The position numbers were made by a program, and so were the translations under genes. The notes below the pieces were generated by a model, which ran no database searches, had not been told where the DNA came from, and saw only the letters and a list, made by a program, of their open reading frames with translations. Shown here one piece after another: positions 24,014 through 33,043 of a stretch of 64,000 nucleotides of DNA (positions are counted from its first letter, which is position 1; each line of letters begins with the position of its first letter). The DNA is from Mucilaginibacter sp. (GTDB lineage: Bacteria; Bacteroidota; Bacteroidia; Sphingobacteriales; Sphingobacteriaceae). Where the stretch lies: positions 29,891 through 93,890 of the forward strand of contig JARLHA010000057.1 of the NCBI GenBank assembly GCA_031292485.1. Reading direction: 5' to 3'.

Positions 24014-24538
24014 TTAATCCAAATAAACATCCAGCAACCCCTCCGGCAAATCAACGGTAACAATCTCTTTCACCACATCAATCCCTTTAATGATCTCTTC
24101 ATTCAGCGGGAAAAGGATCTCCTTATTCTGGAAGTCTACAGCGGCGATTATTTGCTGGGGATATTCGTGTACCGCGGTGATGATACCCAATACACCTTCG
24201 TTAATGTCGACGGCAGTAAAACCTTCCAGGTCGAACAGGGTGAATTCCTGCTTTTTCTTTTTAGGCTTTAATTTATTAGGAAGGAAAATGTCTTTGCGCG
24301 CCAGCGCCGAGGCCTTTTCGATGGTATCCACATCTTCCAGCACCAGGTAGGCGGCATTTTTTTGCAGGTATTTTATGGAACTGACAAAATAAGGCACCAG
24401 TTTGCCTGCAATTTCAATAAAAACCGCATCAAGCTTTATTGTCTCCAGGCCCTCAAAATCGACATACATATTCATTTCGCCTTTTAATCCTTTGGTTTTT
24501 AAAATGCTGCCGATCCTGAAGTAGTCTTTCTTTTCCAT
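24014..24538 (-). CDS. rimM: 16S rRNA processing protein RimM
   Basis: Assembly factor for the 30S subunit head, binding protein S19. The 174 residues contain the RimM N-terminal barrel (RIGSILKTKGLKGEMNMYVD, about 7-26) and the C-terminal PRC-barrel region (about 98-174, with FTLFDLEGFTAVDINEGVLG and PLNEEIIKGID). Second gene of the rpsP-rimM-trmD-rplS set. A palindromic repeat and a terminator lie between it and rpsP. Confidence 0.95.
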   Translation of the reverse strand: MEKKDYFRIGSILKTKGLKGEMNMYVDFEGLETIKLDAVFIEIAGKLVPYFVSSIKYLQKNAAYLVLEDVDTIEKASALARKDIFLPNKLKPKKKKQEFTLFDLEGFTAVDINEGVLGIITAVHEYPQQIIAAVDFQNKEILFPLNEEIIKGIDVVKEIVTVDLPEGLLDVYLD

Positions 24539-24615
24539 GCTATATCTCTAATTATCGTTCTCAATAATGATATGCGCGAAACGATGATTTTGTTCGAAAC
24601 AAAAAATGTTGCAGC

Positions 24616-24769
24616 TAACCCTCTTTACCGCTTGCGGTAGAGAGGGTCGGAGAGCATAGCGAATCCGGGGTGAGTAGACTCGCCGCCATGCATTGGCGGT
24701 AATGTCCGCCGGGTGGACTCACCCGGTCGTTGCTGCGCTCGGCCACCCTCTCTTTTGCAGGCAAAAAAA
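24616..24769. repeat. single copy of the 189-bp repeat family
   Basis: Carries the same modules as the array at 10967-11470: CCCTCTTTACCGCTTGCGGT, AGAGGGTCGGAGAGC, the TCCGGGGTGAGTAGAC block, GCATTGGCGGTAATGTCCGC and ACTCACCCGGTCGTTGCTGC. It lies between rimM and rpsP. Confidence 0.85.
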
Positions 24770-24823
24770 AGGCAAAACAGTCATTTTTTAATGTTTGAAA
24801 CCCATCGCTATCCGCAACGTGTA

Positions 24824-24864
24824 AAAACAACAATGGCGAAGTACCTGTAGGTGCTTCGCCATTG
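24824..24864 (-). terminator. terminator of rpsP
   Basis: On the minus strand a 16-bp stem CAATGGCGAAGCACCT / AGGTACTTCGCCATTG (one mismatch), 2-nt gap as loop, then TTGTTTTTAC. It lies 20 bp after the rpsP stop, separating rpsP from rimM transcription. Confidence 0.75.
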
Positions 24865-24884
24865 CAATAATATCTAAATTAAAA

Positions 24885-25412
24885 TTATTCAGCGCTTTCT
24901 GCTTCTGTTTCAGCAGCTGCATCTTCAGCAGGAGCTTCAACTTCTTCAACCGGAGGAGTGTTTTTAGCAACAATGGCTGCCGCTCTGGCTTCTTTCTTCT
25001 TAGCTTCAGCAGCTAAAGCAGCTTTACGTGCTTCATCTTTTGCTGAAACCAGATTGGTTTTTTTGCCGGTGATCTTGTCATCCTTGTGGTCAAGCCAGTT
25101 CTGGAATTTTTCTTCAACCTGTTCAGCGGTTAAAGCGCCTTTCTTAAGGCCACCCTGTAAGTGTTTTTTATATAAAACACCCTTGTATGATAAAATGGCA
25201 CGGCAGGTATCTGTTGGCTGTGCGCCATTGTTTACCCAATCAAGGGTTTTATCAAAATTGATGTCGATTGTTGCAGGGTTGGTGTTAGGGTTGTATGAAC
25301 CTAAACGCTCAATAAAACGTCCGTCCCTTGGTGCGCGTGCATCCGCTACCACGATATAGTAAAAAGGTTTTCCTTTTTTACCGTGTCTTTGCAGTCTGAT
25401 CTTAGTTGCCAT
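24885..25412 (-). CDS. rpsP: 30S ribosomal protein S16 with acidic C-terminal extension
   Basis: Ribosomal protein S16; first about 80 residues carry the family core (IRLQRHGKKGKPFYYIVVAD, RDGRFIERLGSYNPN). The total of 175 residues is about twice the E. coli length because of an Ala/Lys/Glu-rich tail (AAEAKKKEARAAAIVA, EEVEAPAEDAAAETEAESAE). Such tails are common in Bacteroidota S16. First gene of the rpsP-rimM-trmD-rplS set, with its own promoter and terminator. Confidence 0.96.
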   Translation of the reverse strand: MATKIRLQRHGKKGKPFYYIVVADARAPRDGRFIERLGSYNPNTNPATIDINFDKTLDWVNNGAQPTDTCRAILSYKGVLYKKHLQGGLKKGALTAEQVEEKFQNWLDHKDDKITGKKTNLVSAKDEARKAALAAEAKKKEARAAAIVAKNTPPVEEVEAPAEDAAAETEAESAE

Positions 25413-25463
25413 TTTTTTATTTTATGTATTCAACATGTCCCCGGAGTTCTTTCAGCGGGGATG

Positions 25464-25471
25464 CAAAGGTA
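25464..25471 (-). promoter_or_regulatory. -7 box of the rpsP promoter
   Basis: TACCTTTG on the minus strand, 51 bp upstream of the rpsP ATG, in an A/T-rich region. The -33 position reads TTTT rather than TTTG. Confidence 0.55.
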
Positions 25472-25668
25472 AAAATTATTTTTTAAAATAAAAAGGGTTT
25501 GTAGTCCAAAAACGGAGTAAGCGCCTCTAAAATATTTCGACAGGTTGTAAAATACTGATAAATAGGAACTTGGGCAAGGTTTCAAAGGGTAGAAACCGAT
25601 GAGATGAAGTCTGCCGAAAATCCGGTGGGATTACGATCATCCATCTGTTCTGCGTCATGATATCCGTT

Positions 25669-25700
25669 CCCGCAGGGTACTGCTCCAGGAACCCTGCGGG
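25669..25700. repeat. 10-bp perfect inverted repeat after the GH3 gene
   Basis: CCCGCAGGGT / ACCCTGCGGG with a 12-nt spacer. It has no T-run, so it is a stem rather than a clear terminator. The rest of the 25413-25727 gap holds only the rpsP promoter. Confidence 0.55.
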
Positions 25701-25727
25701 TAGACAGATCAGCTCAATAATCAATAC

Positions 25728-28157
25728 CTATTTGCCTTTCAGCTCATTTATCGCCACCTGGGGCGCTAAAACTTGTTCATCCTTTTCAACCACCATTTCA
25801 TGGGCTAACTTAAATGCAGCAGTTTGCTTAATATCCTTTGACGAGGCGCCAATGCTAACGGTATAGTTCCCTGCTTCGGCTACCCATGCTTCTTGTGCGG
25901 TATCATAGGAGGCCAGCGCCCGGGCGTCAATGGCAAAGGTTAATGTTTGCGATTCGCCGGGTTGCAGCAAACGGGTTTTGGCAAAGCCCTTTAGTTCAAT
26001 GGCCGGTTTATCCAGCTTGGCCGCCGGAGCGCTGAGGTATAGCTGGGCAACTTCTTTACCGGCAACCTTACCAGTATTGGTAATGGTAACGAAGGCGGTT
26101 AACTTTCCTTTAAATAACGGGGCGCTTAATTTAAAATGGCTATAATTAAAGGTGGTGTATGATAAGCCATACCCAAACTCGTAAGCGGGGCTAACCTTAA
26201 ATGTGCTGTAATAGCGGTAGCCCACATAAATGCCGTCTTCGTAAGTTACTTCGGCGGGCATTTGCCTGCGGAAACCTTCACCTGTGGCCTGGTCCGGGTA
26301 TTCCTTGCCGGGGAAGTTTTTGGCCGAGGGCACATCCTTATAATCCATGGTGAAAGTGGTAGCAAGTTTGCCCGAAGGGTTTACGGTGCCGCTCAATACA
26401 TCGGCAATGGCATTGCCTGCTTCCAGGCCTGGCTGCCAGGCCAGCAGGATGGCGTCGACTCCCTCGCGCCAGCTGGCTACTTCAATTACGCCGCCAATAT
26501 TTAATACAACCAGCACTTTTTTGCCTTTGGCGTGGAAAGCATCAGAAACATTTTTAATGAGCGCCTTTTCTGCATCTGACAGGTAATAATCATCCGGCAG
26601 CTTGCGGTCGGCGCCTTCGCCTGCGTTGCGGCCGATGGTGATCACGGCCATATCGTCATTTGCCGCATCCTGTTGTAAATCTGCATCAGCCAGGGTCATC
26701 TGCGGTACTGGCGGGGGACCCATAAACATGCCCATACCTCTTTGCGGTTTAGGTTGTTTGGCGCGCGCTCCCGCTATGTAGGCCGGGTAAGCCTTCAGCA
26801 AGGACTCGTCCACCTGCAGACCCGCGTTTTGCAGGCCCTGCGCCAGCGAAATGGTGTAGGCCTTGTTTACATTGCCGCTGCCTGTGCCCCCTGCAATAAT
26901 ATCATAACCGGTATTGCCAAAAAGGGCCACCTTTTTAATGCCGTTAAATGGCAAAGCATTGCCGCTGTTTTTTAGCAGCACCATGCCCTGCGCGGCAGCC
27001 ATGCGGCTTACTTGTGCATCTTTTTTAAGGTCGGGTGCATCTGAATATTTATAGTTTGCAAACGCAGGCGACTTTAAAATAATATTGAGCATGTGCTCCA
27101 CATTCGCGTTCAAAACCGACTCATCCAGCTGTTTATTATTTACTGCGTCTATAATGGCTTTGGCCTGGTTGGGGTTACCGGGCATAATGAGGTCGTTGCC
27201 TGCTTTCATTTGTGCGATTGGGTCGCGGCCGCCGCCCCAGTCGGTCATTACAAAACCTTTAAACGCCCACTCATTGCGCAGGATATTGGTCACCAGGTCC
27301 GCGCGTTCAGATGTATAAGTGCCGTTCAGTTTATTATAGCTGGTCATCACCGTCCAGGGCTGCGCGTCTTTAACGGCAATTTCAAATCCCCGCAGGTAAA
27401 TTTCGCGCATGGCGCGTTCGCTTACGATGGTGTTAACGGTATTGCGGTGGGTTTCCTGGTTGTTAGCAGTATAATGTTTAATGGAGGTGCCAACGCCGTT
27501 GGATTGGATGCCCTGCACCATAGCGGCTGCCATTTTACCGGTAACCAGCGGATCTTCCGAATAATATTCAAAATTGCGGCCGCCCAGCGGGTTACGGTGG
27601 ATGTTCATGCCGGGGCCAAGTAATATATCGATGCCGTACTCGCGCACTTCGTAGCCGAAGGTAATACCTACCTGTTTTACCAGGTCAACATCCCAGCTGG
27701 AGGCCAGCAAAGTGCCCACGGGAAAGGCGGTTGCATAATAAGTTTTGGAACTATCTCCCTTGCGAATGGGACTGATCCTGACCCCAGCCGGACCGTCGGA
27801 TACCACGATGGCCGGGATGCCCAAACGCGGTATGGCATATGTAACGCCGGCGGCGCCGGGCACTTTCTGTTCCGTTTGGCCGATCATCGGCCCTATTGGC
27901 GCTGCTGGTTTTGCGGCGCTGTCTTTTCTACCTGGTATTGGCGGCGGTGGGGGCGGGCCGAAACCACGGCCGGCTCCTACCAGCAATTTGGCCTTTTCTT
28001 CGAGCGTCATGGCGGCGATGACCTGTTTAACGGTGGCCTTGCCTAACTGAGGGGCGCTTTGAGCGGGCGCCTGTGCCCGGCAAAATTTTTGCAGCAAAAG
28101 CAAAATAGCAAGCAGGGGAATAAATTTGACGAAACGGGTGAGGTTTTTCATGATCAT
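25728..28157 (-). CDS. glycoside hydrolase family 3 beta-glucosidase, secreted
   Basis: An 809-residue GH3 enzyme that releases sugars from the non-reducing end of beta-glycosides. A signal peptide ends near CRAQA (about 30); ATGs at 28157 and 28151 are both possible starts. The (beta/alpha)8 domain shows VSDGPAGVR, GRNFEYYSEDP, SIKHYTANNQE and the nucleophile Asp of GFVMTDWGGG (about 305). The second domain (GH3 C, about 405-630) includes ITIGRNAGEGADRK with the likely acid/base Glu. A fibronectin-III-like C-terminus (about 690-790) completes the usual layout. An unusual Pro-rich stretch (GFGPPPPPPIPG) follows the mature N-terminus. No SusCD pair is adjacent. Confidence 0.95.
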   Translation of the reverse strand: MIMKNLTRFVKFIPLLAILLLLQKFCRAQAPAQSAPQLGKATVKQVIAAMTLEEKAKLLVGAGRGFGPPPPPPIPGRKDSAAKPAAPIGPMIGQTEQKVPGAAGVTYAIPRLGIPAIVVSDGPAGVRISPIRKGDSSKTYYATAFPVGTLLASSWDVDLVKQVGITFGYEVREYGIDILLGPGMNIHRNPLGGRNFEYYSEDPLVTGKMAAAMVQGIQSNGVGTSIKHYTANNQETHRNTVNTIVSERAMREIYLRGFEIAVKDAQPWTVMTSYNKLNGTYTSERADLVTNILRNEWAFKGFVMTDWGGGRDPIAQMKAGNDLIMPGNPNQAKAIIDAVNNKQLDESVLNANVEHMLNIILKSPAFANYKYSDAPDLKKDAQVSRMAAAQGMVLLKNSGNALPFNGIKKVALFGNTGYDIIAGGTGSGNVNKAYTISLAQGLQNAGLQVDESLLKAYPAYIAGARAKQPKPQRGMGMFMGPPPVPQMTLADADLQQDAANDDMAVITIGRNAGEGADRKLPDDYYLSDAEKALIKNVSDAFHAKGKKVLVVLNIGGVIEVASWREGVDAILLAWQPGLEAGNAIADVLSGTVNPSGKLATTFTMDYKDVPSAKNFPGKEYPDQATGEGFRRQMPAEVTYEDGIYVGYRYYSTFKVSPAYEFGYGLSYTTFNYSHFKLSAPLFKGKLTAFVTITNTGKVAGKEVAQLYLSAPAAKLDKPAIELKGFAKTRLLQPGESQTLTFAIDARALASYDTAQEAWVAEAGNYTVSIGASSKDIKQTAAFKLAHEMVVEKDEQVLAPQVAINELKGK

Positions 28158-28462
28158 AAGGGTTAATTGGTTTAATTGGCAAAAATGGTTCCCGCAGGAA
28201 ACCCCATACTAATTAAGTGCTATTAATTAATATGCTGAAATACAATAGATGAACAGCAACCAAACATAGACAGAATTGTGATTTAAAGCGATGGGGATAT
28301 TCTATGGAATTGTTTGCATATTGCCTTCTTTTGCGGTAGTTGTAGCATTCATTAAAAGCTCATATAACAAAACAGCCGGGATAACGGGATAAATGGCTCG
28401 GTTTTATCAGGAATAAGATAAAGAGAAGTACTGAATTTGTCTTTAGTCCTATTCCTCCTTTT
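28158..28462. other. intergenic region, no gene seen
   Basis: A/T-rich sequence upstream of the GH3 gene and downstream of the amidohydrolase pair. No convincing terminator, RNA or repeat was seen; it presumably holds the GH3 promoter. Confidence 0.6.
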
Positions 28463-29779
28463 TTACAAATCCGTCTTCAACCCGTATTTATTGCTCCACT
28501 TTTTGTATAATTGCTTATGCAGGTTATCCAGGTTAACATCCCTGCCCTGTATAAATTCCTTTATTACATCCAATGTGATCATATCCAGCGCGTCGCCGGT
28601 AGAGATAAACAGGTTAGCATCCTTCCCAACTTCCAGCGTCCCGGTGGTTTTATCGATCCCTAAAATTTTAGCGTTATTTTGCGTGATCATGCTTAATGCT
28701 TGTTCTTTTGTTAAGCCATAACCGACGGACTGACCCGCCTCAAACGGAAGATTGCGCTGCCGCCAGAAACCTATGCCAGTAAGCCCGTATAGTACACCCG
28801 CGTCCTGCAGTATTTTGGGCAACTTGTAGGGCAGGTAAACATCATCTTCGGCCCTGTCGGGCAACCGTTGGGTCTCCTTTATTATTACAGGGACATTATT
28901 GGCTTTCAGCACTTCTGTTACCAGGTACGATTCGCTTCCACCAACGATTACGGCTGATAAGCCCAGTTTTTTTGCGAATGTAACCGCCTGCATAATCTCT
29001 TTGGCGCCATCGGCATTTACAAACAATTTTTTGCTGCCGTTAAACAGTCCTTTCATCGCCTCAAAGCGAACATTGGTTACTTCGGGTTTGGCGATCTCGG
29101 CGTAGGCTTTTGCTTCCGAAAATAGTTTTTCTATGGCGTCAATTGCTTTTTGCGCCTTTTCGGCAGGTGATTCCTGCGGAACGCCGGGCGTTGGGGCGGC
29201 CCTGCGGCGGTTATTACCCACGGCAACGGGCCAGGTTAAATGGATGCCTATATCCGTTTTATAGGCCGCGTCTTCCCAGTTCCAGGCATCCAGCTGCACT
29301 ACGGACGACTCCCCCGAAATAATGCCGCCTGTTGGCGTAGGCTGTGCCAGTAAGATCCCGTTTGAGCGAACGGTTGGGATCACTTTGGAATCAGTATTGT
29401 AAGCCACCAGGGTGCGCGCATCCGGGTTAATATCGCCTGTTTCATCCTCATCTACTGTTCCGCGGGCGCCTTCTTCAATTTCAACCAAACCGAGGCTGGT
29501 TATCGGGCAAATAAAGCCTGGGTAAACTTGTTTTCCAGTGGCGTCGATAACATCGGCGCCGTTGGTGTTTGGCCCGGCGCCTTCGCCAATAGCCGTAATT
29601 TTTCCCTTATCAAAAGCGATATAGCCATTGTTGATCACCTGCCCGTTGCCCACATGTATGGTTGCGCCTGTAATAATAATAGGTTTGGTTTGCGGTTTGG
29701 CCGGTGAGATATTGGCCTGCCCGTAAGCGAGGGAAACGCTCAGCAATAATCCCCCTAAAATTGTAAATATCTTGTTCAT
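28463..29779 (-). CDS. secreted amidohydrolase-family protein lacking the HxH metal motif
   Basis: A 438-residue protein from the ATG at 29779, which places the signal peptide (MNKIFTILGGLLLSVSLAYG) at the N-terminus; upstream in-frame starts reach back to overlap the previous stop (TGATG at 29823-29819). Amidohydrolase fold features are clear: ITGATIHVGNGQVI, TGKQVYPGFI, and the C-terminal LTKEQALSMITQNNAKILGI with VGKDANLFISTGDAL. But the position where active enzymes have HxH reads CPITS, and the metal-binding histidines further on are not evident. It is probably a non-catalytic partner of the larger upstream amidohydrolase. Confidence 0.85.
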   Translation of the reverse strand: MNKIFTILGGLLLSVSLAYGQANISPAKPQTKPIIITGATIHVGNGQVINNGYIAFDKGKITAIGEGAGPNTNGADVIDATGKQVYPGFICPITSLGLVEIEEGARGTVDEDETGDINPDARTLVAYNTDSKVIPTVRSNGILLAQPTPTGGIISGESSVVQLDAWNWEDAAYKTDIGIHLTWPVAVGNNRRRAAPTPGVPQESPAEKAQKAIDAIEKLFSEAKAYAEIAKPEVTNVRFEAMKGLFNGSKKLFVNADGAKEIMQAVTFAKKLGLSAVIVGGSESYLVTEVLKANNVPVIIKETQRLPDRAEDDVYLPYKLPKILQDAGVLYGLTGIGFWRQRNLPFEAGQSVGYGLTKEQALSMITQNNAKILGIDKTTGTLEVGKDANLFISTGDALDMITLDVIKEFIQGRDVNLDNLHKQLYKKWSNKYGLKTDL

Positions 29780-29820
29780 AGAATTAATATTTTTCATTTG
29801 CACATCTGCATATTTGCACA

Positions 29821-32820
29821 TCAATCATCGTCGCCTTCCTCTTCTTCACCCTTCGGCCTTCTGCCAGGCGCTTTTTGTGTTACAGCACCTTTGTTTTTAG
29901 CAGCAATCATTTTCTGGATGATGCGGGCCTCATCGGCTTTCATGGCCTTTTGGTTGGCGGCATCTTTATCAAGATCCCAGTAGGGGATACCATCTACATA
30001 TGTTTTTTGTACCACCGCATAGATCGACAGCGGGTCTGCCGACCATAATACCAGGTCGGCATCCTTGCCGGGTTTAATGCTGCCAACCCATTTATCAATA
30101 TGCAGCATTTTGGCAGGGTTAAGGGTTACAAATTTCAGCGCTTCCTCTTCACTTACTTTACCGTAGGTAACCGCTTTGCCGGCTTCCTGGTTCAGACGGC
30201 GGCCCATTTCATCGTCGTCGGAGTTAAAGGCCACGTTTACGCCTTCGTTATGCATGATAGCGCCATTGTAAGGGATCGCTTCAGCAACTTCCATTTTGTA
30301 GGCCCACCAATCGGAGAAAGTAGAACCATTGATGCCGTGCGCCTTCATTTTATCGGCCATTTTGTAGCCTTCAAGGATATGGGTAAAGGTATTGATCTTA
30401 AAGCCCATGGAATCGGCCACATGCATCAGCATATTAATTTCAGATTGTACGTACGAATGGCAGGTGATATAACGTTTGCCGTCGAGTATCTCTACAATAG
30501 CGTCCAGTTCCAAATCGCGGCGCACGTTACTGCCTTTTGCGGCGCGTGCGGCTTTATATTCTTTAGCTCGGGTAAACTCATCTACATAAACCTGTTCAAC
30601 ACCCATGCGGCTTTGCGGGTAGCGCAGCGTGGCACCCGGCACATAATTGTTATTGCTGCCCTTCACATTTTCGCCCAGCGCGAATTTGATAAACTCCAGC
30701 GCGTTTTCGTATTTCAACTCCTCGGGCAGTACGCCCCAGCGGTGTTTGATCACCTGGTTTTGGCCGCCTATCGGGTTGGCCGAGCCGTGTAAAATTTGCG
30801 AAGTGGTAACCCCGCCTGCCAGTTGCCGGTAAATGCTGATGTCTTCGGGATTGAGCACATCGCCTATCCTGACCTCGGCCGTAACGGCCTGGGTGCCTTC
30901 GTTGATGCCGTTGGTGATGGCAATATGCGAGTGTTCATCCACGATACCCGGCGACAGGTGTTTACCCGTAGCGTCAATCACTTTCGCCCCTGCATCCGAA
31001 AGGTTTTTGCCAATCGCTTTTATTTTGCCGTTGGCGATCAAAACGTCGGTGTTTTGTAAAATGCCTTCGCTTTCGTTTGTCCAAACGGTGGCGTTTTTAA
31101 AAAGCACAGTTTCCGCTTTGGGCAATTGGGCTGCACCGTATGCGCCGAATGGATAGATCACCGGGCCCGCAGTTGTATCCGGCTTCGCCTGGTCTTTTTT
31201 GTTATTTCCGCCTGATGCAGGGCCGGTATAGGTGGCCATCCATTTGATATCGGTACCATCAGGCAAAATGCCGTTGCCGCTAAATGTAAGCGGGTTCAGG
31301 TTGGTGATATAACCATTCAGCCTGACATTGCCGGCAGGTTTATTTTTCAGGTCAAAATAGATGCTTACGATATCGCCACTGCGTGTAATGGTACCTTTTG
31401 CCTGTACACTGTCGGCACTCCGTTCTAAATTCACCTCATAACTGCCCGGCATGCCGCTGATCTTGAGGCTTAAACCCTGCAGGGCATCGCTGGCTACCAT
31501 ATAATTGCCGCGCAGGTCGGTTACATCCAGGCGGGTAACTACATATTGCCGCCCTTCTACCCAGTTTTCATATATGATATTGTCTTTTTTAAACAAGTCG
31601 TCAGAAGTGATGATAAAACTTGCGATTTTGCCTTTGGCCAGGGTGCCTGTTTTATCGGCGATGCCCAGCATTTCGGCGGGGATAATGGTTAAGGCTTTTA
31701 AAGCCTGTTTTTCGCTCAGGCCGTAATCCAGGGCCGTGCGCAGGTTGTTCCAAAAATCTGCGGCCTTATCTAAACCAAAAGAGGTAATGGCAAAATTGAT
31801 GCCTGCTTTTTCCAAAGCCGCCGGATTTGTCGGCGATAGCTCCCAATCTTTTAACTGCGTATAGCTGATGTTGCGGGCCTCCAGCGGATCTTCTACATCA
31901 TAAGGCTCAGGAAAAGTGAGCGGGATAATGAAGCTGCTGCCGGTGGCTTTGATGGCATCCAGGCGGCGGTATTCCTTGCCATCAGTTTTATAGATGTATT
32001 GTTTTCCAAATTCCTTAGCGATTTTATTGGCACGTAACACCATCAGCGCGTCAGATACTTCAAATACCTGGGGGATGCTTTGCTCCTTGTTAAACTCATC
32101 CAGCGAAATATTGTATTCTTCTTTTTGATTTTTGTACCATGCAGCATCATAATAAGTTTGGCGCAACAGCGCGATGCTACCCATCAACGACGACGGATAA
32201 TTCGTCGTCGCGGTACCTTTGCTGAATGAATAATGCGCGGCTGCCAGGTCGTTCAGCATCAATTCGTTGTCACGTTCATCGCCTAAAGTAACCGCCGCCG
32301 AAGTGCCGCGCGCAATGCCATCATGAATTAATGTTTGTACCGTAGTGAAACCATTTTTGCGGAACTCTTCCGCCTTTGAAGCATCCGCATGAAAAATCGC
32401 TTTGGCATTCATTTCGGGCTTGATGGCTTCGTTCCAGTCGTAAGCACCGGGCTTGGGGGAAGTATAGACCGGCAAACGGCCAAATCCGCCGCCCTGCGGA
32501 AAGGCTGCCCGCGGGGCCTCGGGCATGCCATAAGTGGTATAGGCATCAATTAAACCGGGGTAAATGTATTTGCCTTTCAGGTCGATCACCACATAGCCCT
32601 TCGGTACTGCCAGGCCTGCGCCCAGGTCCTCAATCACCCGGTCTTTCACCAGCAAAGTTCCCTTTGTGACGGGTTGATCGGCACTGGCGACAATATTGGC
32701 ATTGATAAAGGCATACTGACCGGGGCGGACATCCCACGGGCCATTTACAGGAAATGTTTCCTGTGCAAAACACAGCCGGGCCACAAGCATGGCCCCACAA
32801 AAAAGTAAAAGTTTCTTCAT
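29821..32820 (-). CDS. secreted double-domain amidohydrolase
   Basis: A 999-residue exported protein (signal peptide ending CFAQE, about 20) with two amidohydrolase domains in tandem. The first (about 30-430) has the fold (DLKGKYIYPGLIDAY, GLSEKQALKALTIIPAEMLGI, ITSDDLF) but lacks HxH. A beta-sandwich-like linker (about 440-550) follows. The second (about 560-975) keeps the metal site: GIVDEHSHIA, ITCHSYVQSE, FTHILEGYK and FNSDDDEMGRR, ending in PAKMLHIDKWVGSIKPGKDADLVLW. So one active and one degenerate domain. The C-terminus is basic then acidic. The next gene overlaps it or nearly so. Substrate unknown; imidazolonepropionase- or peptidase-like activities are possible. Confidence 0.9.
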   Translation of the reverse strand: MKKLLLFCGAMLVARLCFAQETFPVNGPWDVRPGQYAFINANIVASADQPVTKGTLLVKDRVIEDLGAGLAVPKGYVVIDLKGKYIYPGLIDAYTTYGMPEAPRAAFPQGGGFGRLPVYTSPKPGAYDWNEAIKPEMNAKAIFHADASKAEEFRKNGFTTVQTLIHDGIARGTSAAVTLGDERDNELMLNDLAAAHYSFSKGTATTNYPSSLMGSIALLRQTYYDAAWYKNQKEEYNISLDEFNKEQSIPQVFEVSDALMVLRANKIAKEFGKQYIYKTDGKEYRRLDAIKATGSSFIIPLTFPEPYDVEDPLEARNISYTQLKDWELSPTNPAALEKAGINFAITSFGLDKAADFWNNLRTALDYGLSEKQALKALTIIPAEMLGIADKTGTLAKGKIASFIITSDDLFKKDNIIYENWVEGRQYVVTRLDVTDLRGNYMVASDALQGLSLKISGMPGSYEVNLERSADSVQAKGTITRSGDIVSIYFDLKNKPAGNVRLNGYITNLNPLTFSGNGILPDGTDIKWMATYTGPASGGNNKKDQAKPDTTAGPVIYPFGAYGAAQLPKAETVLFKNATVWTNESEGILQNTDVLIANGKIKAIGKNLSDAGAKVIDATGKHLSPGIVDEHSHIAITNGINEGTQAVTAEVRIGDVLNPEDISIYRQLAGGVTTSQILHGSANPIGGQNQVIKHRWGVLPEELKYENALEFIKFALGENVKGSNNNYVPGATLRYPQSRMGVEQVYVDEFTRAKEYKAARAAKGSNVRRDLELDAIVEILDGKRYITCHSYVQSEINMLMHVADSMGFKINTFTHILEGYKMADKMKAHGINGSTFSDWWAYKMEVAEAIPYNGAIMHNEGVNVAFNSDDDEMGRRLNQEAGKAVTYGKVSEEEALKFVTLNPAKMLHIDKWVGSIKPGKDADLVLWSADPLSIYAVVQKTYVDGIPYWDLDKDAANQKAMKADEARIIQKMIAAKNKGAVTQKAPGRRPKGEEEEGDDD

Positions 32821-33043
32821 GGTCAGTTAATAGTTGCACTAATATACAAATATTGACGGCGTAGTGTGGTTTGGGTGGTTTTGTGATGGGATTGTTACAA
32901 AGGCGGATGCTCTTAAATCTGTTTCGATGGGCTACACCCATCGCTGGTGTATGGCGTCCTTTCAGGACTTGTTAATAGGGCTGACTATAAGCCTGTTCGC
33001 TGCCGCAAGTGATTGCCTCTGAGTTTATTATAGGAGGGCCGTT

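Noticed and set aside
30100..30792. A 230-codon plus-strand frame inside the amidohydrolase gene
   Set aside because: It is antisense to a well-conserved coding region with clear motifs, a codon-usage shadow.
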